This document shows positions 24,579 through 34,082 of a DNA stretch of 64,000 nucleotides, piece by piece; the first letter of the stretch is position 1; every line of letters starts with the position of its first letter. A model generated the notes under the pieces. It made no database searches. It was not told the origin of the DNA and worked only from the letters and a program-made list of their open reading frames with translations. This DNA comes from Nocardia transvalensis. GTDB taxonomy: Bacteria; Actinomycetota; Actinomycetes; Mycobacteriales; Mycobacteriaceae. The stretch is from positions 434,001 through 498,000 of the forward strand of contig NZ_JADLQQ010000004.1 in the NCBI RefSeq assembly GCF_015477765.1. The letters are read 5' to 3'. The position numbers and the translations under genes were made by a program.

Positions 24579-25513
24579 GTACCCCCATCGCGGTGATCGG
24601 ACCGACCGCCACCGGAAAGTCCGATCTGGCACTGGAGTTGGCCCAGCGGCTGGACGGCGAGATCGTCAACATCGACGCCATGCAGCTGTACCGGGGCATG
24701 GATATCGGCACCGCGAAGCTGCCGGTCGGCGAGCGCCGCGGCATCCCGCATCATCAGCTCGACGTCCTCGAGGTCACCGAAACCGCCACCGTCGCCGCCT
24801 ATCAGGTCGCCGCGTCCGCCGATGTGGAGGCGATCATGGCGCGCGGGCGCACCCCGATCATCGTGGGCGGCTCGATGATGTATGTGCAAGCGCTGCTGGA
24901 CAATTGGGACTTCCCCGCCACCGACCCGCAGGTCCGGGCGAAATGGGAGGCACTGCTGGCCGACGGCGGTGTGGCGGCCGTACACGCCGCGCTGCGCGCC
25001 GCCGATCCGGTCGCGGCCGACACGATTCTGCCCACCGACGGCCGCCGCATGGTGCGCGCGCTCGAGGTCGTCGAGCTCACCGGGCAGCCGTTCGCGGCGT
25101 CGCAGCCGCGGATCGGTGAACCACGCTGGGGCACGCTCATTCTCGGCGTCGACCGCGACACCGCCGAACTCGATGCCCGCATCCAGGCCCGGACCGCGAA
25201 GATGTTCGCCGACGGCCTGGTCGACGAGGTGCGTGGACTGCTCGAGCGCGGCCTGCGCGAAGGCCAGACCGCCCGGCGCGCCATCGGTTATGCACAAGTC
25301 CTTGCGTACCTGGACAACGAATACGACCTGAAGCATGCGCAGGAACGCACCCTCATCGGCACCCGGCGCTATGTCCGGCGACAGCGGTCGTGGTTCCGCC
25401 GCGACCCGCGGGTGCGGTGGGTGGACGGCGCCGATCCGCGGCTGGTGGAGGCGGCGCTGACGCTGGTGGGTTCCCGGGCATCCCGCGACGATCAGGAACG
25501 AGTTCGGCAGTGA
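24575..25513 (+). CDS. miaA: tRNA dimethylallyltransferase MiaA
   Basis: Transfers a dimethylallyl group from DMAPP to N6 of A37 in tRNAs reading UNN codons, the step before MiaB. 312 residues. The P-loop-like [15 protein letters not shown] binds the pyrophosphate, the catalytic Asp lies in [18 protein letters not shown] and RRAIGYAQ is the conserved C-terminal segment. GTG at 24575 overlaps the preceding stop, with GGGAGGCGGGG upstream. A longer open frame upstream is a shadow of the preceding gene. It overlaps the next gene by 4 bases. Confidence 0.97.
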   Translation: MSTPIAVIGPTATGKSDLALELAQRLDGEIVNIDAMQLYRGMDIGTAKLPVGERRGIPHHQLDVLEVTETATVAAYQVAASADVEAIMARGRTPIIVGGSMMYVQALLDNWDFPATDPQVRAKWEALLADGGVAAVHAALRAADPVAADTILPTDGRRMVRALEVVELTGQPFAASQPRIGEPRWGTLILGVDRDTAELDARIQARTAKMFADGLVDEVRGLLERGLREGQTARRAIGYAQVLAYLDNEYDLKHAQERTLIGTRRYVRRQRSWFRRDPRVRWVDGADPRLVEAALTLVGSRASRDDQERVRQ

Positions 25514-26358
25514 CCACCCGCAACGCCGCCGTCGGCGCATGGCAGGCGTATCTCACCAATCGCGCCAAGCGCCATCGCGACGGCCGCTTCCTCGTCCACG
25601 GCCGCGATGCCATCGGTGCGGCCGTCGCCCACGACTGGCCGCTGGAGACCCTGCTCTATCGGCTGGGCACACCCGAACTACCGGCGTGGGCGCGCGAACT
25701 GCTCCAGGCCAGCGGCGCGCCGAGCATGGGGCTCGTGCCGGAACTGATGGCCGAACTCGCCGAACCGGCCACCGGCACACCGGAACTGGTGGCGGTGGCG
25801 AAAACGCGGCAACCGCGCCTGGACGGCTTCGCGCCCGGAACTCCCGGGGATCGCGAGTCGCCGGTGGTCGTGGTGATCGAGCGGCCCGGGTCGGCGCTGC
25901 GGCTGGGCAGCGTGATCCGCACGGCGGATGCGTTCGGGGCCGCGGCGGTCGTGGTGAGCGGTACCGGCGCCGATCACTACGACCCGCAGTGCGTGCGCGC
26001 CTCGGGCGGTTCGCTGTTCGCGCTGCCGGTGTTCCGGGTGCCCGGCGCCGGGCCGGTGCACGACTTCTGCGACCGGCAGGCCGGGCGCGACATCCCCACC
26101 TGGATCGTCGGTATCGTGACCGGTCGCGAGGCCCGCGCGACGCGGGCGGTGTACGAGCAGGATTTCACGGATGCGACGATCGTGGTGATCGGCGACGACG
26201 CCGAAGACCTGGGCCCGGCGTGGCGGGACGGCTGCGACGAGCTGGTCTCGATCCCGGTCGCGGGTGCCGTGGCGGCCCCATGCGCGGCCTCGATCGCCTT
26301 GTACGAAATCTTCCGGCAGCGCCGGATCGGGTTCGCGGCCGGCTCGGGCCTGGACTGA
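25510..26358 (+). CDS. SpoU/TrmH-type RNA 2'-O-methyltransferase
   Basis: A SPOUT-fold enzyme, 282 residues, that would methylate a ribose 2'-OH of tRNA or rRNA. The N-terminus ([23 protein letters not shown]) is the small RNA-binding domain. The trefoil-knot methylase starts near residue 115: [26 protein letters not shown] carries the conserved motif 1, usually N-x-G-x-x-R with Asn. Here the Asn position reads [10 protein letters not shown], a variant. Motifs 2 and 3 are [11 protein letters not shown] and [21 protein letters not shown]. The missing Asn and the usual SLNVSVA replaced by AVAAPCAA suggest altered or lost activity. GTGA overlap with miaA. Confidence 0.82.
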   Translation: MTTRNAAVGAWQAYLTNRAKRHRDGRFLVHGRDAIGAAVAHDWPLETLLYRLGTPELPAWARELLQASGAPSMGLVPELMAELAEPATGTPELVAVAKTRQPRLDGFAPGTPGDRESPVVVVIERPGSALRLGSVIRTADAFGAAAVVVSGTGADHYDPQCVRASGGSLFALPVFRVPGAGPVHDFCDRQAGRDIPTWIVGIVTGREARATRAVYEQDFTDATIVVIGDDAEDLGPAWRDGCDELVSIPVAGAVAAPCAASIALYEIFRQRRIGFAAGSGLD

Positions 26359-26451
26359 CGGAGCGGGGGAGCGTAGGAGGGAAGGGCCGAGCCATCGGGG
26401 CCGCGAACCGTGGCGCCGAAGGCGACACAATTCAACACAGCGGTAGGAGCT

Positions 26452-27348
26452 ATGGAGCAGACCGATATCGAGTTCACCAAGGGCCACGGCACCCAGAACG
26501 ATTTCGTGGTGTTGCCGGACCCGCAGGCCGCGCTGGCGTTGCCCGCCGAGCGGGTGGCGGCGCTGTGCGATCGGCGGCGCGGTCTCGGCGCCGACGGGGT
26601 GCTGCGGGTGGCGCGCGCGGGTGCGCTGCGCGATACCGGCGTGCTGAGCGAACTGCCGCAGGGCGTGTCGGCCGACGACTGGTTCATGGACTACCGCAAT
26701 GCCGACGGCTCGATCGCCGAGATGTGCGGCAACGGGGTGCGGGTGTTCGCGCACTACCTGGTGGCGCGCGGATGGGAGCAGCGCGACAGTTTCGTGGTGG
26801 GCAGCCGAGCCGGTGCCCGGCCGGTGACGGTGCACTCCTTCGACTCGGCCGCCGGAGATGTCACCGTCGCCATGGGCCCGGTCCGCACCCTCGGTGAGTC
26901 CACCGCCACCATCGGCGGCCACGCCCTGCCCGGTCTCGGCATCGACGTCGGCAACCCCCACCTGGCCTGCGTGGACCCCGGCCTGACCGCCGACGCGCTG
27001 GCGAAACTGGATCTCACCGTGCCGCCGGGCTTCGACCCGGAGCTGTTCCCGCAGGGCGTGAATATCGAGATTCTCACGGCCCTGGACGGGGATCGCGCGG
27101 TGGATATGCGTGTCTACGAGCGCGGTGTCGGCGAAACCCGTTCCTGCGGAACCGGAACCGTCGCCGCCGCCGCGGCCGCGCTGGCCCGCGAGGGCTTCGA
27201 CCTCGAGGCCGATACCGGCGAGATCCGGGTGCGCATCCCGGGCGGCGAGGTCACCGTCGGTATCGACCGCGGTAACGCCTGCCTGCGGGGCCCGTCGGTC
27301 CTCGTCGCCTCCGGTCATCTCGCCGCCGCATGGTGGTACGGCGCCTGA
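26452..27348 (+). CDS. dapF: Diaminopimelate epimerase DapF
   Basis: Converts LL- to meso-diaminopimelate for lysine and peptidoglycan, cofactor-free, with two Cys as acid and base. 298 residues. Cys92 lies in [10 protein letters not shown] and Cys232 in [12 protein letters not shown], both within the family signatures. The N-terminal [14 protein letters not shown] is typical. ATG at 26452 follows GGTAGGAGC closely. It sits between the methyltransferase gene and a secreted glycosidase-like gene, in the same miaA-dapF-hflX order as in mycobacteria. Confidence 0.97.
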   Translation: MEQTDIEFTKGHGTQNDFVVLPDPQAALALPAERVAALCDRRRGLGADGVLRVARAGALRDTGVLSELPQGVSADDWFMDYRNADGSIAEMCGNGVRVFAHYLVARGWEQRDSFVVGSRAGARPVTVHSFDSAAGDVTVAMGPVRTLGESTATIGGHALPGLGIDVGNPHLACVDPGLTADALAKLDLTVPPGFDPELFPQGVNIEILTALDGDRAVDMRVYERGVGETRSCGTGTVAAAAAALAREGFDLEADTGEIRVRIPGGEVTVGIDRGNACLRGPSVLVASGHLAAAWWYGA

Positions 27349-27477
27349 GCTTCGAGTCCCTCCCGGAATGCCCACGGGCTCAAGAGGTTTGCCCTTGACG
27401 GTTGCCGATCCGGTTGGTTGACTGCGACTCGCGTCGAAATGACTTCGACGTTTCTCGCGAATCGCTTGGAGCTCAGC

Positions 27478-28281
27478 GTGAGCCATCTTCTGCGTGCCGC
27501 CGCCGCGAGCGTCGCGGTCCTGGCCGCTCTGTCGACGACCGGTGCCGCCGAATCCGCGGCGGCGCCGTCGGCCGTCACCGTCCCGCCGCCGCATGCGGGC
27601 TTCGACTACCAGATCGGTGGCCCGTACAGCCCGCCGCCCGGGGTTGCCGTGGTGGCCCGCGACCACACCGTCGATCCGGCGCCGGGGGTGTACAACATCT
27701 GCTATGTCAACGCCTTCCAGGCGCAGCCGGGCGCGGAGGGTGAGTGGGATCCCGATCTGCTGTTGCGCGACGACGAGGGCAATATCGTCTGGGACACCGC
27801 GTGGCAGGAGGCCCTGCTCGACCTGCGCACCGACGACAAGCGCCAGCGGATCGCCCGGAAGGTGAACGGCTGGATCGACGAGTGCGCCGCCAAGGGATAC
27901 CAGGGCGTCGAGCCCGACAACTACGACAGCTTCTCGCGCTCGAATGGTCTGCTCGGCCCCGAACAGGCCCAGACGTACATCCGGTTGCTGTCGGCGCACG
28001 CCCACGACAAGAACCTCGCGATAGCGCAGAAGAACACCTCCGAACTCGCCGAGAACCGCCGCCGGAACGGGCTGGACTTCGCCGTCGCCGAGGAATGCGG
28101 GGAACAGCAGGAGTGCGGCGACTATGTCGCGGCGTTCGACGACAACGTCATCGTGATCGAATACACCGACGACGGCCTGTCGAAGGCCTGCTCAGGGTAT
28201 GGAGACAGGCTGAGCATCGTCCAGCGTGACAGGGATGTCCTGCCCCAGGGCGAACCCGAATACATCCGCAAGACGTGCTGA
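27478..28281 (+). CDS. Secreted GH114-type endo-alpha-1,4-polygalactosaminidase-like protein
   Basis: A 267-residue exported protein. The GTG at 27478, with TTGGAG 6 bases upstream, gives a clean signal peptide (SHLLRAAAASVAVLAALSTTGAAESA) with a probable cut after AES-A or GAA-E. The mature domain matches the GH114/TM1410 barrel: GFDYQIGGPYSPPPGVAVV, YNICYVNAFQ, AKGYQGVEPDNYDSF with acidic residues at the strand end, and AIAQKNTSELAE. Such enzymes cleave alpha-1,4-galactosamine polymers in capsules and biofilms. Four Cys residues in the second half (CGEQQECG, ACSGYGD, KTC) may form disulfides. Confidence 0.85.
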   Translation: MSHLLRAAAASVAVLAALSTTGAAESAAAPSAVTVPPPHAGFDYQIGGPYSPPPGVAVVARDHTVDPAPGVYNICYVNAFQAQPGAEGEWDPDLLLRDDEGNIVWDTAWQEALLDLRTDDKRQRIARKVNGWIDECAAKGYQGVEPDNYDSFSRSNGLLGPEQAQTYIRLLSAHAHDKNLAIAQKNTSELAENRRRNGLDFAVAEECGEQQECGDYVAAFDDNVIVIEYTDDGLSKACSGYGDRLSIVQRDRDVLPQGEPEYIRKTC

Positions 28282-28342
28282 ACAACCGTGCGAGAAATAT
28301 CCGAGTGCGCCTGGTCGTTGAGTCGTGGGACCATGGAGGCGT

Positions 28343-29836
28343 ATGAGGAAATCAGAAACGTACGAGTTCACCCCGATCGAGGAGCTCGATCGCGACGAGG
28401 GCGGTAACGGCTGGGAGCCGGCGCCGACCGTCGGCGAGCTGCAACTCGAGGACCGCAGCGCCCTGCGCCGCGTCGCCGGGCTGTCCACCGAACTCACCGA
28501 CATCACCGAGGTCGAGTACCGCCAGCTGCGCCTCGAGCGCGTGGTGCTGGTCGGTGTCTGGACCGAGGGCACCGCGGCGCAGGCCGAGGCCAGCATGGCC
28601 GAACTCGCCGCGCTCGCCGAGACCGCGGGCTCGCAGGTGCTGGATGCGCTCATCCAGCGCCGCGACAAGCCGGATCCGGCCACCTACATCGGTTCCGGTA
28701 AGGCCGACGAACTGCGGTCCGTCGTGCTCGAGACCGGCGCCGACACCGTGATCTGCGACGGTGAGCTCACACCTGCGCAGCTGACCGCGCTGGAGAAGGT
28801 CGTCAAGGTCAAGGTCATCGACCGCACCGCGCTGATCCTGGACATCTTCGCCCAGCACGCCACCTCCCGCGAGGGCAAGGCGCAGGTATCGCTGGCCCAG
28901 ATGGAGTACATGCTGCCGCGGCTGCGCGGCTGGGGTGAGTCGATGTCGCGGCAGGCCGGTGGTCGCGCCGGTGGCAGCGGCGGCGGTGTGGGTCTGCGTG
29001 GTCCCGGTGAGACCAAGATCGAAACCGATCGCCGTCGCATCCGCGAGCGCATGGCCAAGCTGCGCCGCGAGATCAAGGATATGAAGACCGCCCGCGACAC
29101 CAAGCGCGCGCGGCGCGACGCCAGCGGCATCCCGTCGGTGGCGATCGTCGGCTACACCAACGCCGGCAAGTCCAGCCTGATGAACGCGCTCACCGGCGCG
29201 GGCATCCTGGTGCAGAACGCGCTGTTCGCGACCCTGGATCCGACCACCCGCCGGGCGGCGCTGGAGGACGGCCGCGAGGTCGTGTTCACCGATACCGTCG
29301 GCTTCGTGCGGCACCTGCCCACCCAGCTGGTCGAGGCGTTCCGCTCCACTCTCGAGGAGGTCACCGGCGCGGACCTGCTGCTGCATGTCGTGGACGGCTC
29401 CGATCCGACGCCCGATCAGCAGATCAAGGCCGTGCGCGAGGTCATCACCGACGTGCTGCGCGAGTCCGACCGCCCGGCGCCGCCGGAACTGTTGGTGGTC
29501 AACAAGATCGACGCGCTGGATCCGACCGAGCTGTCGCATCTGCGGGCCCAGCTGCCCGGTGCGGTGTTCGTGTCGGCACGCACCGGCAGGGGACTCGACG
29601 AGTTGCGTGACAGGCTGGTCGAATTCCTCAGCGGGCTCGACGTCGAGGTGAGCGTGCTCCTGCCGTACACCCGAGGCGACCTGCTCGCCCGCATCCACTC
29701 CGACGGCCGGATCCTGGAATCCGCGCACGAAGAGGGTGGTACGCGGGTGCGGGCCCGAGTGCCGGCAGCGCTGGTCGGCGCGCTGTCGCAGTACGCCTTC
29801 GCAAGCACCGATGGAGCAGTGAAGCTTTCACACTGA
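28343..29836 (+). CDS. hflX: Ribosome-splitting GTPase HflX
   Basis: A translational GTPase that rescues stalled ribosomes by splitting 70S particles. About 497 residues. The N-terminal ND1 domain (ALIQRRDKPDPATYIGSGKADEL, then VICDGELTPAQLTALE) and the Gly-rich linker (GRAGGSGGGVGLRGPGETK) precede the G domain: G1 GYTNAGKSS, G3 DTVGFVRHLPTQL, G4 NKID. The start is uncertain: ATG at 28343 has GGAGG only 3 bases upstream, while a GTG at 28325 would add 6 residues. It stands in the mycobacterial Rv2725c position. Stress regulation cannot be read here. Confidence 0.95.
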   Translation: MRKSETYEFTPIEELDRDEGGNGWEPAPTVGELQLEDRSALRRVAGLSTELTDITEVEYRQLRLERVVLVGVWTEGTAAQAEASMAELAALAETAGSQVLDALIQRRDKPDPATYIGSGKADELRSVVLETGADTVICDGELTPAQLTALEKVVKVKVIDRTALILDIFAQHATSREGKAQVSLAQMEYMLPRLRGWGESMSRQAGGRAGGSGGGVGLRGPGETKIETDRRRIRERMAKLRREIKDMKTARDTKRARRDASGIPSVAIVGYTNAGKSSLMNALTGAGILVQNALFATLDPTTRRAALEDGREVVFTDTVGFVRHLPTQLVEAFRSTLEEVTGADLLLHVVDGSDPTPDQQIKAVREVITDVLRESDRPAPPELLVVNKIDALDPTELSHLRAQLPGAVFVSARTGRGLDELRDRLVEFLSGLDVEVSVLLPYTRGDLLARIHSDGRILESAHEEGGTRVRARVPAALVGALSQYAFASTDGAVKLSH

Positions 29837-29862
29837 AGTTTTCATAGTCTGTGCCCCGCAGC

Positions 29863-29893
29863 CGTTTTCGTTACCATGGCGTTATCGAAAACG
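29863..29893. promoter_or_regulatory. Inverted repeat upstream of the acyltransferase gene
   Basis: CGTTTTCG (29863-29870) and CGAAAACG (29886-29893) are perfect 8-bp arms with a 15-base spacer that includes an ATG. The palindrome spans that ATG (29876), which argues that translation starts further on, at the TTG 29912 with its own ribosome site. A related half-site occurs at 39437-39464. Confidence 0.45.
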
Positions 29894-29911
29894 ACTGCAG
29901 GGAGGGTGCTC

Positions 29912-30778
29912 TTGTCTGGAAATGATTCCACTCCAACCGATCTCGAACTCAGCGACGGGGCGCCGTTACACATTCGATGGGGGGATCTCGACCGGCTGCT
30001 GGCCGATGCGCTGACCGCGCCGGTGCGGGCCTGGACCAGTCCGCGCTTCTACGGGCTGGACAACATTCCCGACGAGGGCCCGGTATTGCTGGTCGGCAAC
30101 CACACTCTGCTCGGAGGTGTCGACGCGCCCCTGCTGGTGCACGAGATCCTGCTCCGGCGAGGCCGTCTGGTGCGCGGGCTCGCCGAGAACGTGCTGATGC
30201 GGGTGCCGCCGGTGCGGGATCTGGTGCATCGCATGGGCAGTGTGCGCGGCAATCGCGACAACTGCCGGGCATTGCTGGCCAATGGCGAGGCGGTGATCGT
30301 CTTCCCCGGCGGCGGCCGCGAGGCCATGCGCCGCAAGGGGGAGAAGTACGTGCTCAAGTGGGAGGGCCGCACCGGATTCGCCCGCATGGCCATCGAGGCC
30401 GGGGCGCCGATCCTGCCGGTGGCCATGATCGGCGCCGACGATGTGTTCGATGTCGTCTTCGACGGCGATCATCCGGTGATGAGTCCGCTGCGCTGGACGG
30501 TCGAGGCGCTGGGAATCCGCCGCGAACTCACTCCGCCGCTGATGCGCGGTCTCGGCCCGACCTGGATCCCGCGTCCGGAGCGGTTCTACTACTCGGTCGG
30601 CGCGCCGATCGAGACCACGCCGTGGCGCGATGCGGATGATCTGGACGAGGCCGCCGCCGAATTGCAGGCGGTGGTCCGCAAGGCGCTCGAGGAGGAGCTG
30701 AAATTCCTGCTCGACGAGCGCGAACGCGACTCCGGTCGCACGCTGTGGGGGCGGGTGCGCGGGGCCGTCGGCCTGTAG
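29912..30778 (+). CDS. Lysophospholipid/glycerolipid acyltransferase family protein
   Basis: A membrane-associated acyltransferase, about 288 residues, probably acylating a glycerol or lysophospholipid acceptor from acyl-CoA. The active-site His is in LLVGNHTLLGGVD, where the spacing His-x6-Asp is longer than the common HX4D. The later motif VFPGGGREAMRRKGEKYVLK resembles the DGAT/LPLAT EPGG block. I favour TTG at 29912 (GGAGGG, 5-base gap) because the upstream ATG at 29876 sits inside a perfect inverted repeat and gives an unconvincing N-terminus. In mycobacteria a related gene is not fixed at this position. Confidence 0.82.
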   Translation: MSGNDSTPTDLELSDGAPLHIRWGDLDRLLADALTAPVRAWTSPRFYGLDNIPDEGPVLLVGNHTLLGGVDAPLLVHEILLRRGRLVRGLAENVLMRVPPVRDLVHRMGSVRGNRDNCRALLANGEAVIVFPGGGREAMRRKGEKYVLKWEGRTGFARMAIEAGAPILPVAMIGADDVFDVVFDGDHPVMSPLRWTVEALGIRRELTPPLMRGLGPTWIPRPERFYYSVGAPIETTPWRDADDLDEAAAELQAVVRKALEEELKFLLDERERDSGRTLWGRVRGAVGL

Positions 30779-30783
30779 GTGCG

Positions 30784-30835
30784 GGGCTTGCCCTGGGCGT
30801 TGTTTGCCTGGGCTTGCCCTGGGCGTTGTTTGCCT
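30784..30835 (+). repeat. Perfect tandem duplication of a 26-bp unit
   Basis: Two identical 26-bp copies (30784-30809 and 30810-30835), beginning GGGCTTGCCCTGGGC and ending GTTTGCCT, lie between the acyltransferase stop and the fadE promoter region. A third partial match (GGGTTTACC) follows. Perfect identity suggests recent duplication. The rest of 30779-30989 holds no gene. Confidence 0.9.
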
Positions 30836-30989
30836 GGGTTTACCGGCGTTCAGGTCGACAATGGCGTCGGCCTACCACGCGGACGCGCAGGTGGGGCAGT
30901 TTTACAGGGTCTGAAGTGAACCGCCATTCGACTTCCGGGTACCGTATTGGGCACAGGCAGTGTGCCGATGAGGTCACTAGGAGGTTGGC

Positions 30990-32135
30990 GTGGAGCGCAC
31001 CCTTTTCGAACCCGAACACGAGCTGTTTCGGGAGTCTTTCCGCAAGTTTCTCTCCCAGCATGTCGCGCCCAATCACGCGAAGTGGGAAGAGCAGGGCGTC
31101 GTCGACCGGGACGTGTGGCTGGAGGCAGGCAAGCAGGGCTTCCTCGGCATGGCGGTGCCGGAGGAGTTCGGCGGCGGGGGTGTGAAGGATTTCCGCTACA
31201 ACGCCGTCGTCACCGAGGAGACCACCCGGGGCCAGTACTCGGGGCTGGGATTCGGTTTGCACAACGACGTCATCGCGCCGTATCTGCTGGAGTTGGCCAA
31301 CGAGGAGCAGAAAAAGCGCTGGCTGCCCGGTTTCTGTTCCGGGGAGATCATCACCGCGATCGCCATGACCGAACCCGGGACGGGCTCGGATCTGCAGGGC
31401 ATCAAGACCCGCGCGGTCCGCGACGGCGACGACTGGATCCTCAACGGCGCCAAGACCTTCATCACCAACGGCATCAACTCCGATCTCGTGATCGTGGTCG
31501 CCCAGACCGATCCGGAGAAGGGGGCGATGGGTTTCTCGCTGCTGGTGGTCGAGCGCGGCATGCCCGGTTTCGAGCGTGGCCGCAATCTGGACAAGATCGG
31601 TCTGAAGGCCCAGGACACCGCCGAGCTCAGCTTCACCGACGTGCGCGTGCCCGGCCGGAACCTGCTGGGGGAGGAGGGCAAGGGCTTCATCCACCTGATG
31701 CAGAACCTTCCGCAGGAGCGCCTGTCGATCGCCGTCATGGCCGCCGCCGCCATGGAGGGCTGCCTGGAGATGACCATCCAGTACGTCCGCGACCGCAAGG
31801 CATTCGGCAAACCCATCGGCGCCCAGCAGAACACTCGCTTCGTCCTGGCGGAGCTGGCCACCAAGACCACCGCGGTGCGTGTCTTCGTCGACCGCTGCAT
31901 CGAACTGCTCAACGAGGGCAAGCTCACCGCCGAAGAGGCCGCCATGGCCAAGTGGTGGAGCACCGAGGAAGAACTCGATCTGATCACCAAATGCCTCCAA
32001 CTCCACGGCGGCTACGGCTACATGCGCGAATACCCGATCGCCAAGGCCTACATGGACGCCCGCGTCCAGACCATCTACGGGGGCACCACCGAGATCATGA
32101 AGGAGATCATCGGCCGTTCACTGAAACTGGCCTGA
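30990..32135 (+). CDS. Acyl-CoA dehydrogenase (FadE20-like)
   Basis: A FAD-dependent beta-oxidation enzyme that forms trans-2-enoyl-CoA, 381 residues. N-terminal helical domain to about 120; the FAD/substrate beta domain carries IAMTEPGTGSDLQGIKT and WILNGAKTFITNG. The C-terminal domain has RKAFGKPIGAQQNTRF, LQLHGGYGYMREYPI and the final YGGTTEIMKEIIGR, whose Glu is in the catalytic-base position of one subclass. The GTG at 30990 has AGGAGG 7 bases upstream. It sits at the place of M. tuberculosis fadE20 (Rv2724c). Chain-length preference is not predictable. Confidence 0.93.
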   Translation: MERTLFEPEHELFRESFRKFLSQHVAPNHAKWEEQGVVDRDVWLEAGKQGFLGMAVPEEFGGGGVKDFRYNAVVTEETTRGQYSGLGFGLHNDVIAPYLLELANEEQKKRWLPGFCSGEIITAIAMTEPGTGSDLQGIKTRAVRDGDDWILNGAKTFITNGINSDLVIVVAQTDPEKGAMGFSLLVVERGMPGFERGRNLDKIGLKAQDTAELSFTDVRVPGRNLLGEEGKGFIHLMQNLPQERLSIAVMAAAAMEGCLEMTIQYVRDRKAFGKPIGAQQNTRFVLAELATKTTAVRVFVDRCIELLNEGKLTAEEAAMAKWWSTEEELDLITKCLQLHGGYGYMREYPIAKAYMDARVQTIYGGTTEIMKEIIGRSLKLA

Positions 32136-32162
32136 TCCTCGGAGTTTCCTACCCATCCTCAT

Positions 32163-32189
32163 GGTTCCGGCCTGCTTTCGGCCGGAACC
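32163..32189 (+). terminator. Strong terminator after the acyl-CoA dehydrogenase gene
   Basis: GGTTCCGGCC-TGCTTTC-GGCCGGAACC: a perfect 10-bp GC stem with a 7-base loop, 27 bases after the stop. It is the strongest hairpin noted in the window and closes the housekeeping block. Confidence 0.85.
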
Positions 32190-32303
32190 GTGAGGGCCGT
32201 CGACGGGGGCCGTCCCGCTGACCGGAACCACTTGTGCTGCACGATGTTCGGCGCACCTGTTTCAATCGAGTTGGTGGACAAGTGCTTCGAGGAAGGCGGC
32301 AGT

Positions 32304-33113
32304 ATGGAGTTCGGGCGCGAGCTGGATGAACCGATCGACCTGAGTACGCCGAACATCGCGCGGATGTACGACTATGTGCTGGGCGGGGGTGCCAATTTCG
32401 AGGTCGATCGGCAGGCCGCCGACGCGATCCCTCCCGACATGCCCGGGAGCCGGGGCTGGGCGCGTGCCAACCGGTCGTTCGTTGGCCGCGCCGTGGCGAC
32501 GCTTTGTGACCTGGGTATCGATCAGTTTCTCGACCTCGGTTCCGGGGCGCCAACCGTCGGCAATCCCCACGAGATTGCGTTGCGGCACAACCCGAATGCT
32601 CGGGTCGCGTATGTGGAGCGGGAGCAGGTCGCCGTCGGCTATGCGCACAAGGTCCTGGCCGACCAGCCACAGGTCACCATGACCTGGGCGGATTTCCGCG
32701 ATGTCGACAGCGTGCTCGAGGCACCGGGTGTGTCCGGTCTGCTCGACTTCACCCGTCCGGTCGCGATCCTGGCGATGGCCGTCCTGGACCTGCTCGAGGA
32801 CGTCGATCCGGCCGCGCTGATGGCCCGCTACCGCAATGCGTGTTGCGCGGGCAGCGCATTGGGCATTTCGCACGCGGTAGCCCTGACGCTCACCGCCGAA
32901 CAGCAGGAACAGGTCCTGTCGGTCATGCGCCGAACCAACACACCCAACGCCGTCTTCAAAACAATCGACGACGTCGCCGCGCTGATGCAGGGATACACCC
33001 TGCTGGACCCCGGGGTCGTCCCCCTGGACCTGTGGCGCCCGGAGACCCCGGTCAGCGCCGACGTCGCCCGCCGGGCGAATTATGTCGGGGCAGTAGGCAT
33101 CAAAGCGGACTGA
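32304..33113 (+). CDS. SAM-dependent methyltransferase-like protein, DUF574 family
   Basis: A 269-residue Rossmann protein of the actinobacterial DUF574 (SAM_MT) family. The family opening IDLSTPNIARMYDYVLGGGANFEVDR is followed by motif I FLDLGSGAPTVGNPHEIA and the adenine-side acidic residue in RVAYVEREQVAV, where family members usually have VDND or VDHD. ATG at 32304 has AGGAAGG upstream. Members often sit next to XRE/DUF397 gene pairs; this copy is isolated, while a paralogue at 56266-57090 has those partners. The substrate is unknown. Confidence 0.88.
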   Translation: MEFGRELDEPIDLSTPNIARMYDYVLGGGANFEVDRQAADAIPPDMPGSRGWARANRSFVGRAVATLCDLGIDQFLDLGSGAPTVGNPHEIALRHNPNARVAYVEREQVAVGYAHKVLADQPQVTMTWADFRDVDSVLEAPGVSGLLDFTRPVAILAMAVLDLLEDVDPAALMARYRNACCAGSALGISHAVALTLTAEQQEQVLSVMRRTNTPNAVFKTIDDVAALMQGYTLLDPGVVPLDLWRPETPVSADVARRANYVGAVGIKAD

Positions 33114-33233
33114 CGACCGAACGAACTGCAGCTTCTTCTCCCAGCGGTAGTGGTCGGTGAGAAACGGGTTTCGGCGGGTGGCGACCTGCCAGGATGTAGT
33201 CGATGGGTGCGGGAGAGATCGAGGGGAGCCGCG

Positions 33234-34082
33234 ATGTCCTGGCGATTCAATCCTCCTCCGGAATGGCCGGTACCGGACGGGTTCGTGCCGCCCGACGGAT
33301 GGCAACCGGATCCGTCGTGGCCGCCGCCTCCGCCCGACTGGCAGTGGTGGATCCCGGCGGGCGACGAGGTGGTCGCCGTGGAGGACCGAGCGGGCGCGAC
33401 CCGCAAAGGAGGTTGGCGAGCTCGTCGCGAATCGAGGCAGCAGGAGAAGCGATACCAGCAGGCGCTGGCCCAGGCGCAGCAGGACTACGCCGCAGGGTTG
33501 GCGCGTTGGCAGGCCGAGCAGGATCTCCTCGACGAGATGGTCTGCGCGGCGACCGCCGCCATCTGGAATCAGGGTGGCTCGGCGTACGGACTTCTGCTGA
33601 AGGCCAAGGAGTCGGCGCTGTGGGCCATCGACGCCATGCTGATCGAACCGCGGCGGCAGCGCGGTTACTACGTGGGCCGGTCGTCCGGCGTCAGCGTCCG
33701 CGTGATGAAGGGGCTCTGGTATCGGGCCGGGTCCAGCCGAGGCCAATACATCCCGGGCCCCGAACTGCAGACCCCGATCGATCAGGGGCAGGTCATTGTC
33801 ACCACCGCCCGGGTCGTCTTCAAGGGACGGAAGACAACCCGGGAGTGGCGCTACGACAAACTTCTCGGTACCGATACCGACCCCGCTGACAACGCGGTGC
33901 TGCTCCACGTCGCCAACCGCCAGAAGGTGTCCGGCCTGCTACTGGGCGACGGCACCGCAGCCTTCGAGGCATATCTGGGAACGGGTTTGGCCATCGCGGA
34001 ACAAGGCGCCGAGGCGATCGCCAGGGCGCTGGAAGGCCATGCGTCCCGGCACATGGTGACGCGTCCGCGACCGCCGGGCTGA
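33234..34082 (+). CDS. Uncharacterised protein with Pro/Trp-rich N-terminus
   Basis: A 282-residue protein I do not recognise by family name. Residues 1-45 form a striking PPPEWPVPDGFVPPDGWQPD-type repeat, with several Trp and Pro residues, as seen at the N-termini of actinobacterial membrane-associated or secretion-related proteins. Residues 60-95 are a charged coiled-coil helix (ESRQQEKRYQQALAQAQQDY). The C-terminal half is a beta-rich domain (QVIVTTARVVFKGRKTTREWRYDKLLG) resembling a PH-like fold. No signal peptide or membrane helix. ATG at 33234 after GAGGGGAG. Confidence 0.75.
   Translation: MSWRFNPPPEWPVPDGFVPPDGWQPDPSWPPPPPDWQWWIPAGDEVVAVEDRAGATRKGGWRARRESRQQEKRYQQALAQAQQDYAAGLARWQAEQDLLDEMVCAATAAIWNQGGSAYGLLLKAKESALWAIDAMLIEPRRQRGYYVGRSSGVSVRVMKGLWYRAGSSRGQYIPGPELQTPIDQGQVIVTTARVVFKGRKTTREWRYDKLLGTDTDPADNAVLLHVANRQKVSGLLLGDGTAAFEAYLGTGLAIAEQGAEAIARALEGHASRHMVTRPRPPG

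Noticed and set aside
25678..28005. 775-codon open frame antisense to the SpoU-like and dapF genes
   Set aside because: A shadow of the high-GC coding strand; sense genes carry full catalytic motifs.
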